From the NCBI GenBank assembly GCA_964035795.1, contig OZ038320.1:11134118-11198117 (forward strand): a DNA stretch of 64,000 nucleotides, written 5' to 3'. Made by a program: the position numbers and the translations under genes. Shown here one piece after another: positions 1 through 11,698 of the stretch (position 1 is the stretch's first letter; each line of letters begins with the position of its first letter). The stretch comes from Pterobdella sp. o SKG-2022 (taxonomy: Eukaryota > Annelida > Clitellata > Hirudinida > Piscicolidae). The notes beneath the pieces were generated by a model. The model had not been told where the DNA came from and did no database searches. It saw only the letters and a program-made list of their open reading frames with translations.

Positions 1-2047
1 AAAAAACCTAATTATCATCCGAAACAGTATTTTTCCGTGTAATTTAAAGTACTATTTATGTTCAATAAAAACACATTGGTGTTTTATATTCACTAAAACA
101 ATTCCCAATGTCTTTTGTATGTATTTCTTGACCTTTTCTTTTTACAAATTCAACTCTCGAATCCAGATCTATTTCTGAAACGACAATTACTTGAACATAA
201 AGTCTTATCCCACCATATCTTTGAAGAAAATTAAAAAGTTTTAATTTAAAACTTAAAAACAAATGTTTGCTTTATTGTCTTCGTATATATTTTCACTCAT
301 TACTTGAACTTTTAAAAAGATCTGGTTAAAATAAGTGCTAACAATTTGAACAAGGCTGAAATTTTGTTATTCGGAGTCAAAATGTTTTTGAGTATGAAAC
401 CCACTTTTAATGTAAACTTTTTCAAATCAACCTTCGTGATAAAGAGTTAGTTTTATAAATGGAAAAAAAACCAGCATTCAACATTAGTGTTATATAAAAA
501 AATCTATTAGAATTAAAAACGAGATTGATAATGAAACACTAAAGTGCAAAGCTTAACAAGTTGAAAAAAAGAAAAAAGATTTTTATAGGTATAAATGGTG
601 AACCTAAATCTCTTTTTTTTGCTTTCTCAAGTACATCCTTTATACTTTATTTGATTCAAGTTTACAAGTTCATGCTACCTTTGATTTATATGAACGTGTA
701 TGAAAATAATTCAATGTTTTTGTAGTAAAGATACATAGAGTAGAATAATACTTATAACGGGGTATGTTCTAGCGAATGGAATAAATTTTCCTTCAAAATG
801 AGAAATGTATCTTTTAATGAACAATTTTTCAATAATGCAAAAAATAGTCAAAAAAAAACTTCATTATGAATACTAAAATACTGCAGCAATAGTTTGTTAG
901 AGATCCACATTCCGCAGCCATGTGTCATGTTATTGAATCCTGTGTTGAAAATTTGTATGAGAAAACTAAGTCTACAAGCCTTGGCTCTAGATGTTTTTTA
1001 TAAGCAAGATAATCAATATTTTTTGATTTATAGTTAATTATTGCAGCTTGGACCTGGATTGTACCCATGTGGTTGTATCAAATGTTTGTATGTTGAACAT
1101 TCTCAGCACATAGAGATAAGTAGCTTTATAATTAGTTCTTTTTACTCCAAACTACAACTAATAAACTATTTTTTTACTTTCAATTCATCAACTTCTATTC
1201 TTTCGTAAAGGTACTCAACTTCCCAGAAGAGAAAAACAGATGAAACTTGGCGAATGAAATTCTTCATTCAACGTTTTTGAACTTCATAAACTGTACAATG
1301 TATTCACAAGGCTTGAAACCACAAAGATTATTGGTTATAATCTATTTTCGGTTTATATGTTTCAGTCAAAAAAACATTCGAGTTTAAAGGCTTTATTGGG
1401 AGTTAATTACTTTTTTCAGGCATGAATTAGAGCGTTATTTGTATACGTGATCGTAATATGAAGCTAATTTTTGAGTAGTTTTTAAAAATATTTAAAACTA
1501 TTTTCAAAATTAAAATTTCTACTATGAATTTCAGTTGTAAAAATAAAAATAATCTTAGTTGGAAAACTAATAATTTTTTTTGAAATAGGTTACTATTCCT
1601 AGAAATAATCAATAAAAATTCGAAACCAATTCTTAATGAAACATTTATTAATGAAAAAGATTTATTATAATATAATATTGTTTGAGATCATATCACTTGT
1701 ATATTATATAAGTAGAGGTATATAGCAACAGAAAAGCAAGAGTTAAGAGATGAAATTTGATGTGCATGCGTGTGTTTCATACTTTCTTTTGGGTTGTTGC
1801 TTCCATTATAAACTTTGGCTGTACTTTCAAACAAAAACTTTCGAGTTGTTCAACTAAACAAAAAATTGAATAACTGTATATTTGAACCCTCAACAAAAAA
1901 TGGAAACTTTCAACATTTTCTTTAAAATAAGAACTTAAATCGTTTGAGGCTTGGAAAAATGATTAACTGCTATTACTGCTCAAAACTGAAAAGCCAAATT
2001 CCAAATGAAAAATTTTTATGAATGAATAATTTCAACTGAAATTCACA
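1..2047. other. AT-rich intergenic stretch, no gene seen
   Basis: No open frame with recognisable protein content and no convincing exon chain is seen on either strand. One less AT-rich patch near 1044-1125 follows a good acceptor-like TTGCAG, but it has no matching donor or partner exon, so I do not call it. The stretch probably contains upstream sequence of the Ig-domain gene that begins at 2048. Confidence 0.6.
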
Positions 2048-4206
2048 ATGAGTGAGGTATGTTACTCACAGGAAAGGATGGAAGAAGACTGTAACTTCTT
2101 TAGAGGTGATTTGGAAAGTTTTCGGATCAGAAAAATAAACGTTTTCGAAGGTTGGTTTCAATGAATATTCATATTGATTCAGCAAAAAATGAAACTTCCA
2201 ATAAATAAAGAATTCTCAATAAATAAAAACAGTGTTTCGAAACTATAACTAGTAGAATTTTAAATTATTATTAAAATATTCAGCGCCCGAGTTTACACAA
2301 AGATTGAAGACTTTTTTGGAAGTTGAAACGGGCAAAAGTGCAACTTTCGTCGGCTACTTTAGAGGAACCCCTCCGCCAGTTGTCACGTGGTGCAGAGAGG
2401 AACAAATCCTCAGTAACACTGATAAAAATATCATTGTAACTGATCAGTCGGCTGGTTGCAGTATTTTAACCATCACCCACGTTAATAGGAGAGATGAAGG
2501 GCCTTATAAATGTCGCATAGAAAATAAGGAAGGTATTGCTAGTTCTACAGGGTACCTCTCTATTATTGGTTTGTTTAGAACTTTCAATATTTTGATTGAT
2601 TTCAGTAATTGATTAATAGTTATTTTATTTATGATTCTATTATATGAACGAATTAAGCTGCCAAGAGCAGAAGAGTGAAGAAGAGAGGGCTGAGCGCTTC
2701 CAGAGTTAGTTCCCCCCCAGTGTTGAAAAGCATCGAAGAACAAGCGATGATAGAAGCAAGAGAAGAAGAAGAATATGTCAAAATGCCTCCTTCGCCGTTG
2801 AACGAATTCATTTCAGCCATCAAACACACAACTAGGTCCATGAACTCTGCTATAAATTATGGACGCTTACAAGAGTTGCCTGAAGGTTAGCCAACTATTT
2901 TACATCAACTTTTTAGAAACTTCTTACTGAAATTTTTTTGATATTTGCCATAAAGCATTGCATTAAAAAGAATCTACTCAAGTTTATTGAATCAAAAGCA
3001 ATAATTGTCTAAATCACATAAATATAGTACCTAAGCTCTCACGATAAGATTGAGCTTACCGCAAATTATGGCTCTTAGTTTAAATAAAAGTATCTGAATT
3101 CCTCACTTTTCACGTCTTAGTCAGCGCATAACACCGAGCTTAATGTTTGCTGATAATCAAAACACTTGTACTTTTTAAAATATTTATTTAATGAATTTTT
3201 ACATTTTTTTACAGAAAGTTTGTGCGATAAGGGTGAAGTTACAATAAACGGAGTAGCAAATAAAGTTAAAAAAAATAAAAAAGTCGCTTTTTCAGATGAT
3301 GAAATGTCAGCTGGTGAAACATCAGAAACTGAATTAACGGCAACCAAGCCGCATTATTCATCATTGTCCCAAATGTTAGGACTCGATTCTGTTAGCCACG
3401 AAACAACAGGTCTTGACGAAAACATTAGAAGCTCTCAACAAACGCCTCAAAAACGACAAATTCGAATCACTACTGCAGCTCGCAAAGATGTGCAGCCAAC
3501 TGAGCAACCAAAGGCAAATAATTTACCAATATTCCAAAAGCCTTTAAACTTCTCTAACGATAAACTCGATCTCTATATGAAAACAAACAGCCTTAGTAAC
3601 ATAATATCTCCAAAAATTACTCGACCGCAACAACTCGAAACTAGCAACTCTTACCAACAAAAACAATTGCAAAAACTGCACCAGATACAAGATTTTAAAC
3701 TTCAAAAACAACAATTGAGACTTCAACACAAGGAACTACAAGAAAAACTTCAAAAGCAGGAAAAAAAGCTTATAGAACAAAAACAAAAAAAAAGTTGCAC
3801 CAGCGAGCAAAGACCATTGAAAATAGATTCTACAGACTCAAATCTACAAAAAGCGGTTGAATCAATTGACAATTTTAAAAACGAAGCTAGAAATAAAAAA
3901 TTGATCAAGATAAAAGTGATGTCTCCTGTCTTGAAAGACCTCAACAAACCGGTGTCCATCACATCTACCTTGCTCATTTCTACTGCCAAACAGCCCCAAC
4001 AACCTTTTCTCTTGGAAGAATTAGCATCCAGTTGGATGTCTAACCCTCAGTTTTGTTTCCAGCTTTCTTTCATAATTGCTGCATCATTGGCTGCTTTGGC
4101 TACTGACTCTCACCCACTCACTGTTGTTATTGTAGTTACCATTGCATCTTTGATTGCTTTTTCACAACTTCCACAGACCATCTTTTCAATGGTTTCTAAA
4201 AAATAA
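2048..4206 (+). CDS. single-Ig-domain coiled-coil protein with hydrophobic C-terminus
   Basis: Four coding exons: 2048-2105, 2284-2568, 2658-2885, 3215-4206 (520 aa; phases 1,1,1). After 19 N-terminal residues an I-set Ig domain begins at APEF (residues 20-114). It has the conserved Trp of strand C (TPPPVVTW) and the F-strand YKC motif, but Gly replaces the B-strand Cys, so the usual disulfide cannot form; this is common in intracellular muscle Ig domains. Next come a basic patch, an acidic segment and a long Gln/Lys-rich probable coiled coil (residues about 330-385). The C-terminus carries two hydrophobic segments (about 470-486 and 492-509) and ends SKK. I infer a cytosolic, possibly cytoskeletal or sarcomeric, protein anchored to a membrane by its tail. 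The closest named family would be titin/palladin-type Ig proteins, but I recognise no ortholog. The exon 1 start is inferred from an open frame and matching phase; exons 2-4 are firmer. Confidence 0.72.
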
Positions 4207-5404
4207 GAGCCATTATATCTTTCAAAAGAATTTTAAAAATTCTAAAAACAATATGGAAAACAAAATAATGCTTCATAATAGACTTTGAAATCTTTCAAAA
4301 ACTTAGGTAAAAAATTGTGATTTTCTAAAAACATTCTTCAATATTGTATGAATCCTCAGTCAAGTGTTTGATTCAAGTGCTTGAACAATTTGCATTTAAT
4401 TTCAATGTATTCATACACTTACTGCAATTAAGAGAAAGTAAACTAATCCCGGAATATGTAATTATTTTTATTTATTGTTATTTAAATTCATTACTATGTA
4501 ATACATTCGCTACAAAAGACATCAAAACTCCCTCTGATGTCTCATATTTAGGAGTGGGATGGTAGCGCACATGTAAACAATCGTTAGGCAACTGCTGACC
4601 GCTTGTCGATCTTTTGTAATCAGCTTATAATGTATGCTTTTGAAGTCTCCACCGTCTTTTGTTCCATATTTTGCTCTTAGTTCAACGAAAACTGTTTATT
4701 TTCAATAAAGTAAATAACTTTTGTAACAACGATTTTTTAACTGATAAACTTGTTGATCAAAAAAAATAAAAATGAGTTATATAAATTGATATATAAACAT
4801 TCAATGATTCGAATACTAATTTCTCTCAAAAATGTTTCATGGTATGGTGTATAACTCATAAAAATCAATGCAATCGACAAAAACTTGCATAGATAAGCTT
4901 TGATGATGTAACCATTACGGAAACATTCCCTCAGTGAGCTATAAAAGAGACAACACTAATAACAATGGTGCTTATGATTTACGGTAAGAGAATAATAAGG
5001 AAATTATATGATTGAGACATTTAAAAAAAGTTTAACAATCATATAAATACGTCAAAATTAAATCGAGGTTATTCAACTAGCAAAAAGGTTTAACTTTATA
5101 TGAGATGTTATGATAAATACGACCGGATGATAATAGAGAAGTTGAATGATGACGAGGCATTTTATATGTTATAAAAACGGAATTCTTTCATGTACCCAGC
5201 ATTGAAATGTGTATGTTAGAGAAGCTACTTGGGGAAACCTAAGCTGCACTAGTTTTTGGCTAAAAAATCAATCTTATAGGGTTAACCTTTTGAAACTTGA
5301 GTTATTACAAGATCTTTTTCTTTTTTACAGTAAAATGATTTCATAAATCAAAACCACCTATATCTACTGATGGAATGTTTGTGAACGATTCAGAAACTTG
5401 CAAC
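4207..5404. other. convergent intergenic region
   Basis: Tail-to-tail gap between the Ig-domain gene (+) and the single-pass membrane protein gene (-). It should hold both 3' UTRs. No further coding, RNA gene or repeat structure is seen. Confidence 0.55.
4704..4709 (+). terminator. polyadenylation signal AATAAA
   Basis: AATAAA lies about 500 nt after the stop codon of the Ig-domain gene in an otherwise gene-free AT-rich stretch. It is the clearest candidate, but AATAAA is frequent by chance at this base composition. Confidence 0.35.
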
Positions 5405-7173
5405 TCATGATTCAACATTTAGTATGGTATTTGTTTTCGACCTATCTTCGTTAATATAATAAATTAGAAATTTGTTTTTGGCATTTTCAAAAGTTTTCAT
5501 AGATGCATTTTGGCTTAGATAACTTGTATTGTTATTGGAAATTGTATCACTTTCAGACTCATCGACCCTACAACTAACATCACCGTTAGTGGTTTTTTCA
5601 AGTACCATTTTTCCAACTCGTGCCTCTTTGTTTTTTTCTGATGGTAATACAGATTCTATTACTAAGTCACATAAGCTTGAAAAGCCAACGTCAACATTTC
5701 TACTATCAGTTTTATTCCCATTTAAAAATTCTGGTTGATTGGTATCCAGTTTTATGAGATTATTTATATCATCGTTTATTTTATGATCTTCACGATATTT
5801 TCTATCAGTTTTATCTTTAAACTCATCGTCAGGGCTTTTTTCAAAAAACTGGAGGTTTGTTCCATTCTTCATGATGGTTTTCTGATGGATATGGATGTTC
5901 TTAATACTATTGTTTTCTTCTGTTGAATCCCTCATGAACGAGCCTATCAAACTATTCAAATCGTGTGTGTTAACTATATAAAGTTGATTCGTTCTCTTGG
6001 TTGTTTGCTCAAAATTTTTTTTATTTAACATTTCACTTTCATCAAAATTTTTTTTGTTTTGAAACATATCATTAGCCTCAATGCTGGTTCTATATTTCAA
6101 ATACCTTTCCTTCAAGCCTCCGTCGTAGAAATCGTCATCTTCCACCCAAGCAGTAGTTTCTATCTCGCCAGATGGCACGATGAAAACTAGGTTTTTATCT
6201 TCAGGTATCATTAAGCCTTGAGGTTTTTTGAGCTTGAAAATGGTGCAGACAATGATTATGAGCAGGGTTGGAGCTATCAACGCAACCAACAATAAGGAAA
6301 ACGTTGTCACATCCACTGACGTGCCTGCAGGTTCATACAATTTTAAAATCGTTTTATAAAAATGTCAGTGAGGTTTTTAAAAATGTTTATTGTAATTACT
6401 TTCATAAAAGTATGAATAAATTCAAAATATTGATGTTTTTAGACATGATTCGTGGTGAACGGTGCTTCTTCAACGTCAACTTTTGTAAGCTTCAATCAAT
6501 AAAACACATTAAAAAATATCATCATAAAATCGTTGAAAGTTTTGAAGTACTATCGGATCCTATACTTGCAGCTCAGCCTCTTAAGGCTCAAAATAGGTTT
6601 GAGACAAGTGAAGAATCAAAGAGTCAAGACAAGTTTAATAAAGATGCAAAAAATTTAAAATAAATAACTAAAAGAACTGTAAAAATGTAAATCTCTACAC
6701 AAGCGTTATGGTTTTATTTTTTTGAAAACCTAAAAAATTGAAATACACAGCTGTAATTAGATAAGCTAGGAAAGACCATATCCTCAAAAAGCAACTACAC
6801 TTCGAGCTTGAACAAAATGTAGTTATATAAATTTAGGAGTTAAAAAATTTCAAAGATTAATTTTTTCATGTTCTTTTCTAATAAGATCTGATGCACGCAA
6901 TGAAAAAATTCAATTATGTGCATCGTCAAAGTAATCATGGTGGTAATGAGTTCACCCAAACTAAATTCCAAAACTGCTGGAGACTTTGAAATCAAAAATA
7001 TATCCCATTTTAATAAAAAATCGCGTTGATGTCGAATAAAAAGCATAGTTCGAAGACTAATGTAATCTAACCAAATGAAGATTAATTTGAAATTATTTTG
7101 AAAAATCACCTGGAATTAAAGGAATTCGTGAGACGGTTAGAGATGGGATTGTATCGTTATTTGATCGGATCAT
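5405..7173 (-). CDS. unrecognised single-pass membrane protein
   Basis: Two exons on the minus strand: 7173-7110 and 6324-5405 (327 aa, phase 1 junction). The large second exon opens after a clear CTGCAG acceptor. It encodes one strong hydrophobic segment (residues about 30-51, FSLLLVALIAPTLLIIIVCT), then Lys residues, then a roughly 275-residue polar, acidic tail rich in Asn, Asp, Glu and Lys with no domain I recognise. The positive-inside rule puts the tail in the cytoplasm. With the ATG at 7171-7173 the ectodomain is only about 29 residues and carries one N-glycosylation sequon (NDT), giving a signal-anchor protein. The first exon rests on phase match, a CCAG/GTGATT donor and a good protein-like frame; more exons may lie upstream, in which case the ectodomain would be longer. 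Single-pass topology is well supported, function unknown. Confidence 0.5.
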
Positions 7174-7219
7174 CAGGATTTTCACAAAATCTTGTAGCTT
7201 GTCAAAACGTTCAACTTTA

Positions 7220-8138
7220 CTAAATTAAACCCTGGTATTTATGTATCTTTCTGCATTTTATAAGTCCAATTTTTTACGCAGTTGAATTTATGTTGAAAAA
7301 TTCTTTTGAGAATTTAAATTTTCAAAATGAACTGTTGAATTGTTGATATTTCTGTACATTAGTATTTGAAAAAATGCTTTAATTCCAAATTTTTGCTTAT
7401 ACTTACGTTATTCATTACTGTTATGTGCTTCGACTCAATAATACCATTCAGCAATCATTTATTAAAATTTTAACAAACGAAAAAATAGTTCTGTTAATTT
7501 TATTCTAAGAAGAAACGAGAATTTTGTTCTTGAATCTAAGTTTATGCATATCATAAATATTACGACTAAACAAAGGCGTTTCTATGTGTACAAAAGCCAA
7601 TACTATTATTGAGCAATTTTCTATCTTCTGCACCGTTACTTAGGTGAAAATAATTTATTATTAGTTTGGAGAATAATATGATTATTTTGATTAACTTTAA
7701 AACCATGAATATTAATGAGATTACTTAAGAAATTATTTGAAACGTTGATTATTATATAAATTCATTTTTAACTGCAACTTTTTGCAGCAGCTGAAGGCTT
7801 ATTTGTTTGCAAACATATTTCCATCACAGACTGAATAATTTTCACTTTTTTCTATAAAATTTCACACTTAATGTTTCTTATTGGATAAGTTCAATTGTTA
7901 ATGCATTGTGAATTTTTATAATATATAATTAAGTTTTTGCACTATTTTAAATAAAAATTTTTTCTTCACATGCTTGAGGGAAAAAAATGCCAATGTATAC
8001 CAAAAATGCTGAGTTTACGGTAACTTATTAAAAAAATTAAAACTCAGAAAAACAAAAATAAAAAATATCCAAGCAATAAAAAAAATTAATCAAAATCTAA
8101 AACAAAGCGTCAAACCCTCCAACAAAACTCGAGCCTAA
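7220..8138. other. divergent intergenic region
   Basis: Head-to-head gap between the single-pass membrane protein gene (-) and the tetraspan gene (+), presumably holding both promoters. A strong minus-strand donor-like GTAAGT occurs near 7406, but the frame before it does not join in phase to a known exon. Confidence 0.4.
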
Positions 8139-10622
8139 ATGAAGTTGGATGGCAGTATCTTAACCAGCCTGATCGTGGCCTCCCTCTTCATCACCACCAT
8201 CTGCCACTCTATCGCCCTGATGACCCCCTACTGGCTTAAAGCTCACTCTCTCAATGACAGAGGCTTCTCCAATCTTGGTTAGATTAATTGTTTATTCAAT
8301 TGAAGACTTTCGAAGTGAATTTTTGTTGTATAGCGCCAAGAAAAACGATTGAAGACGTTATTCAGACCTGAAAACGAGCCACCGACCCTGTTAATCTAAC
8401 GTCTCCCACTAATTTATTAAATTACCATTTTAAAAAGTAGTATATAAGAAAGCCTACTTTTATTTATTTTTAGTGAATATTAACTCTGATACATGATGAT
8501 TAGAAGATAGCCTCCAAAACTTTGTCGAAAGATGCGACGTTTAGCGCATGTGTGAACATTTTGTTCTTAAAAAACCACAAATAGATTTTTAGTTTTTTTT
8601 TAACATTAAACGCAGATTAACTCTAAATAGAGTAAGTTCAATACAAAATTTTTTAATACTTTTAAAGTTACTTAAAGTTTCTAAAGTCTATAGAATTGCA
8701 TTTTAAAAGAATTATGAAACTAATTACAGGTTTGTGGTCCGCGTGTTTCGAACGTTTTCAACACCCGCACGAACATCCAGAGCATGTATATTGGGGATGC
8801 CACGGACTTTCATCTGAAGAGTATGCCAACATCAGGCCATGGCTAGTTCCTTGTGAGTTTCAATAAGTTTTCATGGCAGCATATCCCATAGGTTCTCAAG
8901 TTTTGCTACAGATTTCGATTCTTAGTTTTAAATGTTAATTATGAGCTGTGTAATGTCAAAAAAACGATTGACATAAAATTGAAAATTTCCAAAACTTAAC
9001 AGCTTGAATAATTTATCTAGATTGGCTGACAGTTTGTCAAACTTTTGCCATTATTTCTATCGTGACCACAATTGCAACAATCGTCTTGAGTATCGCTACT
9101 GTCACTTGGTCCTCGTATCATGGCTGGGATGCTTATTCCCGTGTGAGGTGGGCATCTATGTTTTAGCGTTTAACTTTGAACTTTTTGTAAAGAATGAAAT
9201 ATAAATTTTTTTCGAATGAAATTGTTATGCACACTGTTGTTTTAAGTTATACTAAATTTTCAACTCGTTAAAGTTTTCACACATAGTCAACAGTGTAATT
9301 AAAATAAATTACTAATTGAAATTTCGCACAATTGACAAAGCACATAACTTCTACATGTTTTTATGTGCTTTTTTCTTTAAAACATACCAACTCAAAAGAA
9401 TTTTTTTCTACGTTTAGTGAATTAAACCATAGATTAAAGACTTTAGAACATTTGAAGTAGTTAACGAAAAAGTAATTATTTTACAGGCTGGAATGGTTTG
9501 GTTGGCTTCTTCTGTATATCACTGCGGCTGGCCATTTCGTTCATGGTGAAAACTTTAGTGTACTTTATCGTTACATACTAATGACTTTGAACTCTATAAA
9601 GCTTCAGCAGCACCAAATGTAACTTAAAAGTGTTGAAAAGATAATTTTAATTCACGTTATGCAGTAAGGTATGAAAAAAATAAGAAATTTTCAACCAGTG
9701 TTACATTTTGCAGCGTATAGTCACAGCGACATTCCATTTTATATCACCATTAAGGCTTTTAACAATCAAATGCTCTTCAGCTAAATTTCAGTGTTTCAGC
9801 TAATGTTTCCAGTCGATGCCCTTTATTGCACTCGAAACACTCACAGCAATAAATTTTTCATAAATATGAAAAACCCTTGAAAAGACGTTGGAACAATTGA
9901 AATTAAATTTTTCAAAGAAATATTCAGTCTTGGATGTTGTCGTATGAAACAAATAGGGAAATAAACCAACTCTATTTGAAATTTTGAATTCGCCTTTTTC
10001 TATCACCATTATTCTTGGTTAGCTCTAAAGAGTGTTTATATGGGTTTAATTCATGTAAATTGTGTTAAATCACCCTAGAAAAAAATGCCGCGTGCTTTGG
10101 AAAATTTCATACTCGAATATTATGAAAGTTTACTTTTAAAATTCAGCAAAATTTACTTTTTTATTATGTTAAATCTCTATTCTTTATAAAAAATACGTTA
10201 GAGATGTTAAAGCAGGGGTAAATAACTGGTAAATGATACCTTTGGAGACAACTGGACACAAATGGCTTGATCCCTTTTAAAAATAATTCTCATAATAAAT
10301 TTCATTCACAAAAAATATTTTTCATTTCAAGATAAACTATTAAAAAAATAAATATGCTTAATTGCATCTACTTTTTCCTTCAACAAAGATTAATTAAATC
10401 CGCACGACAGCTCTCATTCTGATGAGCATTCTGGTGATTTTTGCTGACAACTCTCTGAGAAAACAAGACAACATCGAGTTTTGGTTGGAAGGTGTAGACG
10501 GGCTTAAAGGCTATGGACTCTCATTCTCGTGGGTGTGTGAGGCTGTGGCGTGTTGTTTCGACTCTTTGACTGCCTCTTTGTTTGTGTGGTTCATTATTCT
10601 CAAGAAGAAAGATGATATTTAA
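8139..10622 (+). CDS. claudin/PMP22-like tetraspan membrane protein
   Basis: Five exons: 8139-8277, 8730-8852, 9021-9147, 9487-9545, 10411-10622 (219 aa, all phases consistent). Four hydrophobic segments are visible: residues about 6-28, 94-118, 132-160 and 186-212. The first extracellular loop has the claudin-superfamily pattern: a Trp in TPYWL, then GLWSACF, then a second Cys in YWGC. The pattern W...GLW-x-x-C...C defines this superfamily (claudins, PMP22/EMP, LHFPL, stargazin-type proteins and invertebrate relatives). The loop is His/Glu-rich (HPHEHPEHVYW). The short tail ends KKKDDI with no clear PDZ ligand. Likely role: a membrane tetraspan in cell junctions or as a channel auxiliary subunit. 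I cannot place it in one subfamily. The ATG starts the first coding exon, directly followed by TM1. Confidence 0.87.
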
Positions 10623-10831
10623 TATTTCATTAAATTTTTCTGTTGAATTTTATGTGATTATTATTTTAGTTTAATGATGCATATTAAATGTTTTAGTTTT
10701 TTTAAATTCATAATTGATGTTTTATTCAATAATTTAACCAACGTAAAAAGCTTGAAAATCATTGTAACAATTTTTTGTTCAAATTTTCGGCACAATATTT
10801 GGTATGCTTTCAATTTAGGTTATTGTAATGT

Positions 10832-10837
10832 AATAAA
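10832..10837 (+). terminator. polyadenylation signal AATAAA
   Basis: AATAAA about 210 nt after the tetraspan stop codon; another AATAAA lies near 10856. Either could serve. Confidence 0.5.
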
Positions 10838-11698
10838 GAGAAATGTTTAGAACTTAATAAAATCTTTCAATGTCTTTTCTATCAAGGCTTTGAATTCTTT
10901 TTGTCTAAAAACCATCAATTTTTGAAGTAATTTAAAATACATTCATCCTTGCTAAGAATCAGCACTGCCTTAAAGAACATATAAAATTGGATGGAAAAAA
11001 CAAATTAAAAAACAATCGAATTTTTATTAAATATGCGTGTATTTTTATGTTGTTTTATAAAAATTGAAACAAGAGTATGTCTTTCTTTAAATAAGAAAGC
11101 AAATTTATTTTTGATTAGAAGATGTAACAAATGGTAGGCAACTATAGACATGATTCTGTAGTTATTGGCGCGAAATTTTTCATTTAAATTTCAAGCAAAA
11201 TCTATATGAAATTTTTTTTAAATTTTTAATGTAAAAACCAAAAAACACAAAAAGAATTTCAAAATAATTGTTCAACCGAAGTAAGGGTTTTTAGTCGAAT
11301 CGTTTGTTTAACTCACAATGAATTTTTAGTGGAACTTAAAACGAAATAAATGTTTATTAAATGTCATATATCAGCTGTCATATTCAAACTGAACCAAACT
11401 CATTCAATATCACCAGAAGCATTTAAATTTCTAGGTTAGACCATTCGACTCGCGATCTTATTTGAGTTTTATCATCAGTATCACTTCCGTAAGTCACTTA
11501 GTAGGAATCTTAATGCTTTTAGCTTTTTCATCTTTAGCGTTGTAAAATACAGCAATAAATTCAAAGTTGTAATTAAATCGTTAATCTTCACTTTACTTTT
11601 TTACGAGATATTACTTCATTATTCCTTTTATATAATTTGATTGAAATCGTAATCTCATGAGTTCTTAATGAAAATAAAGGGTCCATCTCCAAACATTA
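10838..11698. other. convergent intergenic region
   Basis: Gap between the 3' end of the tetraspan gene (+) and the 3' end of the RGK gene (-). AT-rich; no additional coding or structured element seen. Confidence 0.5.

Noticed and set aside
6268..6663. 131-codon plus-strand frame ending in a polar segment (SDPILAAQPLKAQ...)
   Set aside because: It overlaps the transmembrane exon of the minus-strand gene in antisense and has AT-driven composition; no partner exon joins in phase.
6840..7109. 89-codon minus-strand frame
   Set aside because: It is the read-through of the intron directly after the donor at 7110; hydrophobic, AT-rich and without domain features.
7406..7460. Minus-strand island ending in a strong GTAAGT donor
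   Set aside because: Its open frame ends in phase 0, while the next exon needs a phase-2 partner (or starts with its own ATG), so it cannot be joined with confidence.
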